Shown here in pieces: positions 30,007 through 38,424 of a stretch of 39,116 nt of DNA (positions are counted from its first letter, which is position 1; each line of letters opens with the position of its first letter). This stretch comes from Bacillota bacterium (GTDB taxonomy: Bacteria; Bacillota; Bacilli; Alicyclobacillales; SLC66), in contig JAJZCL010000005.1 of NCBI GenBank assembly GCA_021846165.1, forward strand, positions 1-39,116, in the 5' to 3' direction. A model generated the notes under the pieces. The model was not told where the DNA came from and did not search any database. It saw nothing but the letters and a program-made list of their open reading frames with translations. A program made the translations under genes and the position numbers.

Positions 30007-31065
30007 CTACGTTAAGGGATCGTGATTCCCCAACCATTCATTGGTTAAGGGGTGTGCGTTCGGCTTCCCGAACAAATAACCCTGCAATAAGGGATAGCCA
30101 TGCTCCGATAAGTACTGGCCTTCCTCCACTCTCTCAATTCCTTCGGCGATGCAAATCGCGCCGACTTGGTATGCTTCATCTGCCACCAGTCTGGCGATCG
30201 ATTGTTTGTAAGGGTTCTGATCAATGTGATGAACGTATTTACGATCCAGCTTGACGACATCCGGTTGAAGCTGTGCGATGCGATCGATAGTGTTCTGACC
30301 TTTGCCGACATCGTCGAGAGCAAGTGAAAATCCACATTCATGGCAAGCGTCGACGATGGTTTTCATATGATTGAGGTCAAGTAGCGCGTCATTTTCGACA
30401 ATTTCAAATACGATTCTGGACGGCGAGATGTTTAATCGCTTTACTTCGGAATAAGTGAAGCGCATAAAATCATCGATAGAATAGATTGCCGATGGAACCA
30501 GATTGATGAATACCTTGGTATCGGGGGGACAAAATCGCGCCGATCGCAAAGCTTCGGTGCGGCAGTATCGATCCAGCTGATACAATCTGCCATTGCTAGC
30601 GGCTGTTTCGAAAAGATACTCTGGATCGATTGACCGTCCCGTATTCATCTTGCCCCTAGCCAGCAACTCATGCCCGTATAGTGTGGGTGTGTGACCGTCC
30701 CAACGGACGATCGGTTGAAATGCCATGTGCAGCCGTTTTGCGCGGATGATGTCGTCAATCCAGTGCGTCGAGCGGCGATTGATAATAAGATGCCAAGGAA
30801 CCTCTTGCCCAATGACCCACCTATGCTCAGATAAAAAATCTCCAAAATGAAATTGCCACTTATCAAGGTCAAAATTGTCTCTCCAGTACGGCGTCAGTTC
30901 ATGAACGGCAAAATCAGTCAACCACACGCTGAGAGGATCGTTCAGTTTGCGTGCCTCTCTCGCCAAAAAGATGTGATTGGGTATGGAATGAATGCGCGTG
31001 TATGTATCTGGAAACTTGACGATCAAGCCGCGCTTGGGAAGCCAATCATTAGGAATGGAGGACAT
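30007..31065 (-). CDS. EAL-family c-di-GMP phosphodiesterase-like protein (ELL variant of the signature)
   Basis: GHELLARG, FINLVPS, FEIVEND, LALDDVGKGQN, VKLDRKYV, IAEGIE, LLQGYLFGKP. Confidence 0.9.
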   Translation of the reverse strand: MSSIPNDWLPKRGLIVKFPDTYTRIHSIPNHIFLAREARKLNDPLSVWLTDFAVHELTPYWRDNFDLDKWQFHFGDFLSEHRWVIGQEVPWHLIINRRSTHWIDDIIRAKRLHMAFQPIVRWDGHTPTLYGHELLARGKMNTGRSIDPEYLFETAASNGRLYQLDRYCRTEALRSARFCPPDTKVFINLVPSAIYSIDDFMRFTYSEVKRLNISPSRIVFEIVENDALLDLNHMKTIVDACHECGFSLALDDVGKGQNTIDRIAQLQPDVVKLDRKYVHHIDQNPYKQSIARLVADEAYQVGAICIAEGIERVEEGQYLSEHGYPLLQGYLFGKPNAHPLTNEWLGNHDPLT

Positions 31066-31094
31066 TGGGTTACACTCCTTTCTGAGCTAAATTT

Positions 31095-31123
31095 AGTCTA
31101 ATCGACAGCTTTCAGGCAGTCAA
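31095..31123 (-). promoter_or_regulatory. Possible sigma-A promoter for the EAL gene
   Basis: Minus strand TTGACT, 17-nt spacer, TAGACT. Confidence 0.45.
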
Positions 31124-31239
31124 ACGATTCTATTAATCATAGGAAAAAAAATTACAAAACTTTATGAAATCTGATTGCGATCCGTGCTGATTAGGATTAG
31201 CATAGTCTTGTCATCGTTGTGGGTGATTGTGGGGGGATC

Positions 31240-32262
31240 ATGATGGAGATTGTTAGGGCGCGTGGAAAGAAAACTGAATTACGGCGTCTGGCGTCAAGGG
31301 AAGGCGAGGACAGTGTGTTTCCGCTTGTTTGGTATGCGGTCATGTGGTCGAAAGAGCTGGTGCAACATCCGATTAAGCGCACGGTGGCGGGGTTGGATTT
31401 GATATTGTTTCGTGATCAGAGCGGGATTGTCCGTTGCGTCGATGCGTGTTGTCCCCATCGTGGTGCGGATCTTTCTTTAGGGCGAATTGAAGGCGGAACG
31501 CTGCGCTGTGCATACCACGGATGGGCGTTTGATGGAGAGGGACACTGCGAGCGTATTCCCGCCCACCCTGCTCGCTCGATTCCGGAGTTTGCTAATCTAC
31601 TATCATATCCTATCCAGGAAATAGCAGGACTGGTGTGGGTATACCCCCAAGCGAATGGCGATGTGCAGCCATCATCATTAGAAGTGTTCCCTGAACTTAC
31701 GGATGTGCGTTATGTGTTGGCGCCGTATGATGCCAAGTGGCAGGCTCATTTCACGAGAACAGTGGAAAGTGTTCTGGATGTGGCGCACCTTGCGTTTGTT
31801 CATAGGAAGACCATCGGCAAACGTTTGAACCCCGAAATCCGCTCGTTAGACTTTGAAGTGAAGGGGCGGGATCGGATCCAAATTAAAAACGGCGGCGGCA
31901 TCCTGGATTACATTTTTCCGCAGCAGTGGCTACTGCGACCTGATCAAGGCGGTAAGCAAGGCTTCATCAACTATGTGACCTTCACCCCGGTCAACTCCCA
32001 CAAGACCATGATTTTCGGTTATGCTGGGAGAACGTTTCTGCGTCGGGTGCCGTTTGTCACGTCAATGTTTTCCCATTACAGCTTAAAAATCCTGGAAGAA
32101 GATCGGAAGGTGGTGGAAAGTCAGCGCCCACGTCCAATTCCAAAGTCGATGCAAATGGAAGCCCATGTGCCTGCTGATGGGCCGCAAGTGCGTTTTCGGC
32201 AGCGGTGGTATCAGTTTTTATTATCGGATGAGGAAAAGATCGTGTTGCGCAGTCGCTCCTAA
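31240..32262 (+). CDS. Rieske [2Fe-2S] non-heme iron oxygenase-type protein
   Basis: CPHRGADLSLGRIEGGTLRCAYHGWAFDGEG Rieske cluster ligands; DVAHLAFVH catalytic-iron motif. Confidence 0.92.
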   Translation: MMEIVRARGKKTELRRLASREGEDSVFPLVWYAVMWSKELVQHPIKRTVAGLDLILFRDQSGIVRCVDACCPHRGADLSLGRIEGGTLRCAYHGWAFDGEGHCERIPAHPARSIPEFANLLSYPIQEIAGLVWVYPQANGDVQPSSLEVFPELTDVRYVLAPYDAKWQAHFTRTVESVLDVAHLAFVHRKTIGKRLNPEIRSLDFEVKGRDRIQIKNGGGILDYIFPQQWLLRPDQGGKQGFINYVTFTPVNSHKTMIFGYAGRTFLRRVPFVTSMFSHYSLKILEEDRKVVESQRPRPIPKSMQMEAHVPADGPQVRFRQRWYQFLLSDEEKIVLRSRS

Positions 32263-33437
32263 GTATGGTGCAAGCCTTCGGTTTGACCGTTCTCTTCCAA
32301 ACTTCGCTCGAACAAGCGAGTCGACGCAAGCAGTGCCGCAAAACCAATCACAAGAATGGCGGCGGCGATCCAGAACGGAACCTGCATGCCGAACAAAGGC
32401 CCCATAAAACCGCTGAAAATCGGCGCGATTGCTGCGCCTGCCCAGCGCAGGAAGTTGTAAGTGCCAGACGAAATAGAGCGGGAAAACGGTGAGATTTCCA
32501 TGGCTAGCGTTGTGAACAAGGCGTTGGCGATGCCGCAAAAAAATCCCGATACCACGATGATCCACAACAACGCCATGCCGTGTACAAGCGCTGCGGCGAC
32601 GAACACAGCAATCAATCCCAGCAGATTGACTTGCAATAGTCGCACGGGACCAAAGATTGGCCGTAGCCAATTCACTACGAATACAGAGGAAATGCCGACA
32701 AGAATGCCCCAAGCAAAGTACGTGAATCCAAGTTCTATACTGCTCAGCCCTTTCAGTGTCAGCGGCGAATAAGCAAGAATGGTGAAAAAGGCGTAACTGT
32801 ACGCAAGACCGATCAGTGCGTTGGTCAGGACGGCCGGGTGGCGCATGGCGCGGAACAAGTCTTGCGCGGATCGGGGCGCTTCTCGATTGGTTTCCTTGAC
32901 TGTAAAAAAGGTAAATATCAGGGCGATCAGCATGAGCATCGAGGTGCCGTAAAACGGAAACCGCCACGACAGATTCCCCAAAAATCCGCCGATCAAGGGT
33001 CCTGAGGCGATGCCAAGACCAAGCGCCGCTTCATACAGCGTGATGGCCGATGCCATACCGCCGCTGGAAGCGCCGACAATGATCGAAAGCGCGGTCGAGG
33101 TGAAGAACGCATTGCCGAGTCCCCATCCTGCTCTAACGGTGGCGAGCATCGCGATGTTGGGAGATCGACCCGACAAAAAGGCGAACACGACGACAAGGGT
33201 CAGTCCAATCAGCATCACCTTGCGTCCACCGAGTCTTGTTGCCATCACACCCGAGATCAGCATGGTTACGGCCATCACTGCAATATAGCTGGTGAACAGC
33301 CACTCAACTTCAAAAGGGGTGGCGCCCATCGCCTTGCCAATCAGCGGCAGCAGAGGGTCAACAACGCCAATCCCCATGAAAGCAATCAGGGTGGCGAATG
33401 CGGTGGCAATGACCGCAGGTGGAAATCGTTTGAACAT
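32259..33437 (-). CDS. MFS transporter
   Basis: 12-TM-like hydrophobicity, MATRLGGRKVMLIG loop; ATG 33437 after AGGAGA RBS. Confidence 0.92.
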   Translation of the reverse strand: MFKRFPPAVIATAFATLIAFMGIGVVDPLLPLIGKAMGATPFEVEWLFTSYIAVMAVTMLISGVMATRLGGRKVMLIGLTLVVVFAFLSGRSPNIAMLATVRAGWGLGNAFFTSTALSIIVGASSGGMASAITLYEAALGLGIASGPLIGGFLGNLSWRFPFYGTSMLMLIALIFTFFTVKETNREAPRSAQDLFRAMRHPAVLTNALIGLAYSYAFFTILAYSPLTLKGLSSIELGFTYFAWGILVGISSVFVVNWLRPIFGPVRLLQVNLLGLIAVFVAAALVHGMALLWIIVVSGFFCGIANALFTTLAMEISPFSRSISSGTYNFLRWAGAAIAPIFSGFMGPLFGMQVPFWIAAAILVIGFAALLASTRLFERSLEENGQTEGLHHT

Positions 33438-33470
33438 GAGAAACTCTCCTTGGTCATTTCGGTTGCCGAA

Positions 33471-33499
33471 ATTATACATGATCATTCTCGCCATTTCAA
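33471..33499 (-). promoter_or_regulatory. Predicted sigma-A promoter of the MFS gene
   Basis: Minus strand TTGAAA (33499-33494), 17-nt spacer, TATAAT (33476-33471). Confidence 0.75.
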
Positions 33500-33527
33500 T
33501 TTGGAGTTGAAATGGCGAGAATGATCA
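33479..33527. repeat. Perfect 21-bp inverted repeat with 7-nt loop
   Basis: TGATCATTCTCGCCATTTCAA (33479-33499) / tttggag / TTGAAATGGCGAGAATGATCA (33507-33527). Confidence 0.97.
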
Positions 33528-33528
33528 A

Positions 33529-33783
33529 TTATGCGTATTCCCACGGCCACGGCTGTTCGACGTAGCCAGCGCGGTTAGCGACGCGCTCGTCGCCAAATCC
33601 AGTGAGCGGTCCGTACTGTTGTTCATAAGTTTTGCGCAAGGTGCGAAGTCGCTTGTTCAGCGTCGCGTAGTCTTGCAGTGCATCTGGATCACCAGGGTGG
33701 GAATCCAGATAAAGCTGAATTTCCAATAAGGCAAACGACGTCGCCTGCAGATCGATCATGAGATTGTTGTCGTACGCGATCAT
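33529..33783 (-). CDS. cotJB: Spore coat protein CotJB
   Basis: LQATSFALLEIQLYLDSHPGDPDALQDYATLNKRLRTLRKTYEQQYGPLT...PWPWEYA. Confidence 0.9.
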   Translation of the reverse strand: MIAYDNNLMIDLQATSFALLEIQLYLDSHPGDPDALQDYATLNKRLRTLRKTYEQQYGPLTGFGDERVANRAGYVEQPWPWEYA

Positions 33784-33953
33784 TTCGCCTCGTCCCCCCT
33801 GCTAGCGTGGGAATGTACACGCTTGCGATAATGATCGTCCAACCACAAAAACAGAGTGCCTTGGGACAAAGCCGTGGAAAGGTCGTATTTTTTCATTTCC
33901 GCGTACGGGTAGGGGGATGCGCCGCCGGGAAAACTCAAGGATTCTTCCGCCAT
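33780..33953 (-). CDS. cotJA: CotJA-like spore coat associated protein (57 aa)
   Basis: Hand-translated MAEESLSFPGGASPYPYAEMKKYDLSTALSQGTLFLWLDDHYRKRVHSHASRGDEAK; ALxxGTLFxxL pattern; ATGA overlap with cotJB; RBS aaaggag; missing from the ORF track. Confidence 0.75.
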   Translation of the reverse strand: MAEESLSFPGGASPYPYAEMKKYDLSTALSQGTLFLWLDDHYRKRVHSHASRGDEAK

Positions 33954-34013
33954 ACCATCGCTCCTTTATCGTCTGGGCTGTTATACCATATGCGCGGCGT
34001 GGAAATGTGCGCC

Positions 34014-34424
34014 TCACGCATGTAGAAGAACGATGGCGGTACACAACGAACGGGTATGGGAGATGCTGACTTGCGTGTGGATGCGGGGGAACACCTTCAA
34101 CCACTCGAACAAATCCCCATTAAATGACAGATGAGGGAGGCCGCTAGCGTTTGCGAGCGTCTGAATCTCGTTGAAGGCGAAAGGCGGAGCATGGTGGTCG
34201 CCAGGCAGATCTGGTAAACGCTCTTCGTAAAGGGCGCTGAGTGCTTTGAAGGCGGCTTCCTTGGCGGCGAATCGGCCTGCGTAATACTCTGCCACGCGCC
34301 GTTCAGAAGTCAGCGCAACCGCCTGGTCTTGTTCAGCCTGAGAATACACACGTGCGACAAAGCGCTGGTTGTTGATCGCGCTGGCGATCCTGTGAATTTC
34401 GATCAGATCAATTCCAATGAACAA
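34014..34424 (-). CDS. acpS: Holo-[acyl-carrier-protein] synthase
   Basis: MFIGIDLIEIHRI, AGRFAAKEAAFKAL, VSISHT. Confidence 0.94.
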   Translation of the reverse strand: MFIGIDLIEIHRIASAINNQRFVARVYSQAEQDQAVALTSERRVAEYYAGRFAAKEAAFKALSALYEERLPDLPGDHHAPPFAFNEIQTLANASGLPHLSFNGDLFEWLKVFPRIHTQVSISHTRSLCTAIVLLHA

Positions 34425-34498
34425 GGAAATCCCTCCAAGACATCATTCAAGAGCGGTGTAATGAGTGTAGCAAAATGGAATGAAGAATCCGATAAAGG

Positions 34499-34527
34499 TT
34501 GCACCGCATTTTTTCTTGTGCTATACT
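34499..34527 (+). promoter_or_regulatory. Predicted tRNA-Leu promoter
   Basis: TTGCAC, 17-nt spacer, TATACT, ending ~20 nt before the tRNA. Confidence 0.6.
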
Positions 34528-34547
34528 CCACAAGTAGCTTTTTGAAT

Positions 34548-34631
34548 GCGGTCGTGGCGGAATTGGCAGACGCGCAAGATTCAGGTTCTTGTGCCCGTCA
34601 GGGCGTGGAGGTTCAAGTCCTCTCGACCGCA
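34548..34631 (+). tRNA. tRNA-Leu (anticodon CAG), CCA not encoded
   Basis: Acceptor GCGGTCG/CGACCGC; anticodon arm CAAGA-TTCAGGT-TCTTG; T arm GAGGTTCAAGTCCTC; long variable arm. Confidence 0.93.
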
Positions 34632-34643
34632 TACAGAGTATAG

Positions 34644-34673
34644 AAAAACGCGCAGATGAGTCTGCGCGTTTTT
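34644..34673. terminator. Bidirectional terminator between the two tRNAs
   Basis: AAAAACGCGCAGA-tgag-TCTGCGCGTTTTT. Confidence 0.9.
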
Positions 34674-34721
34674 GATGCGTTAATGAATCGTCGTGCTGAT
34701 TCCTTATGTCTTGCGCGGTGG

Positions 34722-34811
34722 CGGAGAGAGTGGGATTCGAACCCACGAACGGCCTTTTGAACCGTTGCTCGTTTTCAAGACGAGTGCCTTCAACCACTCG
34801 GCCATCTCTCC
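34722..34811 (-). tRNA. tRNA-Ser (anticodon UGA)
   Basis: Reverse complement GGAGAGATGGCCGAGTGGTTGAAGGCACTCGTCTTGAAAACGAG...GGGTTCGAATCCCACTCTCTCCG; CTCGT-CTTGAAA-ACGAG anticodon arm. Confidence 0.95.
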
Positions 34812-34957
34812 ACAGGTGTATTGGAGATTGTATCACAATGATTAAAAAAACTCAATGTTCATGGCAGCGTGTGGATTTGAGTGCTTTCTTGATAGTAAGG
34901 AGTGGGGATGATAAAGTGATAGACAGAAGTATCTTTTTTATTGTAAGGAGATGGGTT

Positions 34958-35020
34958 GTGTTTGCGGACTTTGTCGAGAGAATGCCCAATGTCGATGGGA
35001 TGTTCGGGGTGTCGACGTGA
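34958..35020 (+). CDS. Putative 20-aa mini-ORF coupled to the HD-GYP gene
   Basis: AAGGAG RBS 7 nt upstream of GTG; MFADFVERMPNVDGMFGVST-stop; its TGA overlaps the GTG start at 35017 (GTGA). Confidence 0.4.
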   Translation: MFADFVERMPNVDGMFGVST

Positions 35021-36009
35021 CATTCAATGAAATTCTGGCTTGGCCGATTCCTGTGCTAATTACAGATACGCAGCGAAATGTGTGGTTCTTTAATGAACGA
35101 TGGCAAACCCTATACGGCGCAAATCGTGAGAAAGTATACGCTCAATCTGCCGCTATGGTGCGACTTGGACTCGCGAAGCAGTCTGATTACGACAAGATCA
35201 TCGCTAGTCTCATGCAATCCGGCGTCTGGTCGGGGGCTGTGGTCAATCGTCATTTTGAGGATAAGCACTACATGGTTATTTTGTACACGGTTTTTAAGTG
35301 GGAGGTTGAGGGTCAATCGGTCTATGTTTCGTTGCATCAACCGATTGACTTGATGAGTGTGGAAGGCACAACTGCAATCGGGTCGCTGAATACCGTTGAG
35401 GGCATTTTTCTTAAAACGATCGCAAAGATTGCGGAATGGAACGATCCTGAACAAGAGCGTCACGTTTGGCGAGTTTCTGCCTTGTCGAGGTGGATTGCGG
35501 AGATGGCGAGTACGGTAGGACTTATTGCAGATGAAGACGTAGATGTGATTGAAGCGGCCAGTGTCGTGCATGACATCGGCAAAGCGGCCGTTCCGAAGGA
35601 GATTCTCTTTAAGCCAGGCGGACTTTCGGAAGGTGAGCGCACGCATGTTAAAGACCACACGGTCATCGGTGGCGAGATGATCGACGTGCTTTATTCGCAA
35701 ATGAACTCTATTCACAATTTGTACAGAAAATTATTTGAGTTTGCAAAAGACTCTGCATTAACCCATCATGAGTGGTGGAATGGCCATGGGTATCCCAAAG
35801 GGTTGGCGGGTGAGGAGATCCCTGTCGTAGGCAGGGTGGTGGCTTTGGCGGACGTGATTGACGCTTTGTTATCCAAGCGTCCGTACAAGGCGTCGTGGCC
35901 GCCTGACAAAGTCAAAGAGTACATTATGCAAAGCAGCGGAAAGCAATTTGATCCCCTATTCGTGCATTTGGTGATTGCAGAGTGGGATGCGAGGCCTGTC
36001 GAGGAATAA
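35017..36009 (+). CDS. PAS-like plus HD-GYP domain protein (putative c-di-GMP phosphodiesterase)
   Basis: VVHDIGKAAVPKEILFKPGGLSEGE, HHEWWNGHGYPKGLAGEEIPVVGRVVALADVIDALLSKRPYK. Confidence 0.92.
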   Translation: MTFNEILAWPIPVLITDTQRNVWFFNERWQTLYGANREKVYAQSAAMVRLGLAKQSDYDKIIASLMQSGVWSGAVVNRHFEDKHYMVILYTVFKWEVEGQSVYVSLHQPIDLMSVEGTTAIGSLNTVEGIFLKTIAKIAEWNDPEQERHVWRVSALSRWIAEMASTVGLIADEDVDVIEAASVVHDIGKAAVPKEILFKPGGLSEGERTHVKDHTVIGGEMIDVLYSQMNSIHNLYRKLFEFAKDSALTHHEWWNGHGYPKGLAGEEIPVVGRVVALADVIDALLSKRPYKASWPPDKVKEYIMQSSGKQFDPLFVHLVIAEWDARPVEE

Positions 36010-36033
36010 TGTCGTCATGATTAGGAGGTCGCA

Positions 36034-37293
36034 ATGAGAAGGCGATTGGAGTTTCAATTGACGATCGTGACAATGGCAGTGGCCGTGATCACGCATGGCA
36101 TCAGTAATGGAATCCACATTTGGGATCGTATCCATCCGATTAGCGGTGCCCTTTTTACTGGCATCACTGCGTTTGATATGATCAGTGGCGTGTTTTGGCA
36201 AACCTTGCTGGTGTGGCTTGCAGGGCACTACATCTTAAAGCAATTGAACCAATTGCGCGATTCTATCGACGAGGTAAGCAATCGGAATTTTGACATCCAA
36301 GTTCCCGTTCCGCGCATTCAAAACGAAATATACAAAGTTGCTTTGGCGTTTCAGAACACCGCAGCAGTACTCGGTGAGTACCACGAACAGATGGGACGAT
36401 CTGTGCAACTTCTGAATCAGGCAGTGGGCGAAGTCGATGACAAGATGCGTGTTGCTGCGGAAGGCGCACATTTGATTAATCAGGCGATGAAAGAAATCAC
36501 CGATGGGGCCATGCAGGCGGCTGAATCCGCTGATGCACAGATGCGGGAGGCCGATGAGTCGAAGGTACTGGTTGACCGACTCGAAAAAGGGGTGCAGTCG
36601 GAAAATCAAGCGGTTCGCACGTTGAACGACGCCATTACGGCGGGGGCTGGACGCACTGCCCAAATTGCCTCTGAAATGCAGTCGGCAAGCGTCGCCGCAT
36701 CGCAAACCAACGCGAAGACCCGTCAACTTGTCGAACGGGCTGAGAACGTGGAGGAGATCTTAAGAAGCGTGGAATCTGTTGCGGAAAACACGAACATGAT
36801 TGCGTTGAACGCTTCTATTGAGGCGGCGCGTGCTGGAGATGCGGGCAGAGGGTTTGCGGTTGTGGCCAATGAGGTCAGGATTCTGGCGGAGCAAAGCCAA
36901 GAAGCGAATAAGCAGATACAGCAAGTGGTGCGCTTGATGGTCGAGGACATTAACAACGTCAATAAGGCTGTCGGTGAAACGAGCGCGTCGTTTTCCCGTG
37001 TTGAACAGGCGCGCAAAGACATTGAAGCGGCGTTTGCCACCATTCACGAATCAGGTCGCGTAGTCGATGATGTTGTGCAAAACGTGTTGCGCGAATTTGC
37101 GAAGCAACGCGAACAAACCTCGCGTTTGCAGGAACAGGCTCATCGTATCAATGGAGCGGTGCAACAGGTGATGGCGCTGACGCAAGAGGTATCGGCGACG
37201 ACGAACGACCAAAATCTCGCTGTGGAATCGGTTGGCAGTACCCTTGCACAACTGCGCAATGTGGCGGAAAATCTGGACAAATTGCAAAATTGA
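36034..37293 (+). CDS. Methyl-accepting chemotaxis protein
   Basis: Signalling hairpin [41 protein letters not shown]-terminal TM with very short extracytoplasmic loop. Confidence 0.95.
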   Translation: MRRRLEFQLTIVTMAVAVITHGISNGIHIWDRIHPISGALFTGITAFDMISGVFWQTLLVWLAGHYILKQLNQLRDSIDEVSNRNFDIQVPVPRIQNEIYKVALAFQNTAAVLGEYHEQMGRSVQLLNQAVGEVDDKMRVAAEGAHLINQAMKEITDGAMQAAESADAQMREADESKVLVDRLEKGVQSENQAVRTLNDAITAGAGRTAQIASEMQSASVAASQTNAKTRQLVERAENVEEILRSVESVAENTNMIALNASIEAARAGDAGRGFAVVANEVRILAEQSQEANKQIQQVVRLMVEDINNVNKAVGETSASFSRVEQARKDIEAAFATIHESGRVVDDVVQNVLREFAKQREQTSRLQEQAHRINGAVQQVMALTQEVSATTNDQNLAVESVGSTLAQLRNVAENLDKLQN

Positions 37294-37377
37294 TGGATGG
37301 ACTTTCTGAATATGGGCGACGATGTGATGTGGTTTCACGATAATGATGCATAAATAAAAATTAGTATAATTTCGCTG

Positions 37378-37539
37378 ATGAATGACCGGATTCAGTTGGG
37401 TGTAACGACAATCTATCACTTTTTGTTCGACCCGCTGACGATCGGATTGACTCTTCTTTTGGCCATTCTCGAAACGATGTATGATCGATCTTTGTCGGAC
37501 ACTTGCAAGCCCAGCACCTTGTGCAGGCGCAGCCGATGA
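37378..37539 (+). pseudogene. cydA: cydA (cytochrome bd oxidase subunit I) N-terminal fragment
   Basis: MNDRIQLGVTTIYHFLFDPLTIGLTLLLAILETMYDRS matches the CydA N-terminus, then unrelated sequence and an early stop. Confidence 0.75.
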
Positions 37540-37601
37540 AGAAGGCCGCTTCGGAGGGGATTTAACAAACCACGCCGCCACATGCGCCGTGTTCGATCGC
37601 T

Positions 37602-37658
37602 TTGCCTTACATCGCTAACGCGATGAGGTGGATGATGACGGAAGTCGGTGAATACAAT
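37602..37658 (+). pseudogene. Possible cydA C-terminal fragment
   Basis: LPYIANAMRWMMTEVGEYN resembles the conserved CydA stretch (F/L)P(F/Y)IANTxGWxxTExGRQPW. Confidence 0.5.
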
Positions 37659-37908
37659 GATAGCGGCACTCGTGCAACTATTACTTGCAGCCACGCGGCT
37701 TCGAAGAAAGTTAAAAATTGTTCCACTTATTGTTATCACTTTAGTTGGATTATTTTTCGTCTATTACAAAGGGATTCATCTTAGTATACAGTCCGATATA
37801 AGTCAAACCTTTTTAGGGCTTGTAGTTGGCTTAGTATATATGATCTGTATGTTTATGTTAACGTTTCTTGTTTCTATGTGGGATGTAATTGATCCGAACT
37901 ATAAGAAA

Positions 37909-38424
37909 ACGTTACAATTTGAGATCGATTCCTTTTTCGATCTGATCCACTCCGATGTATCCATGACAAAGCAAGCTTTTTCTCAGGCGAGGCAGAAAAT
38001 ATCCCATGAGCCATTCAAAAGATTGTTCGACACCACTGTCCAATTGGGACGTTCTGAAGACGGGATGGATACTTTCAAGGGTTTGCACGTGAGTGCCATC
38101 GATGGAACCACCATTGCTTTAGAAAAGGGAACCCGCTTTGCAACATAGTTTACGGTTGCAGAAAATGGGCATTTCAAATGATCTGATTATTTTTGACAGA
38201 GGTTAGGCGTCAGCGCAACGGATTGCACAGCTTTTTGAGTCTGGTGTTCATTTTCTGATGCGTATCAAACCAATGTCAATATCCTAATCGGCAAATTGAA
38301 GGATCACCTCGTTTTTGCGGTGTTGGAACCTGATCCTAATAAGAGGGACCGCGCACTGAAAAAGGTGCTGGCTGTCATCGCTAAAAATCGAACTCCCATA
38401 CGACCAGGGGAGCGGCAAGCATGA
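37909..38424 (+). pseudogene. IS4-type transposase remnant with nonsense and frameshift mutations
   Basis: TLQFEIDSFFDLIHSDVSMTKQAFSQARQKIS...LHVSAIDGTTIAL; then KMGISNDLIIFDRG*ASAQRIAQLFESGVHFLMRI (stop at 38204-38206); then LIGKLKDHLVFAVLEPDPNKRDRALKKVLAVIAKNRTPIRPG in another frame. Confidence 0.8.
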
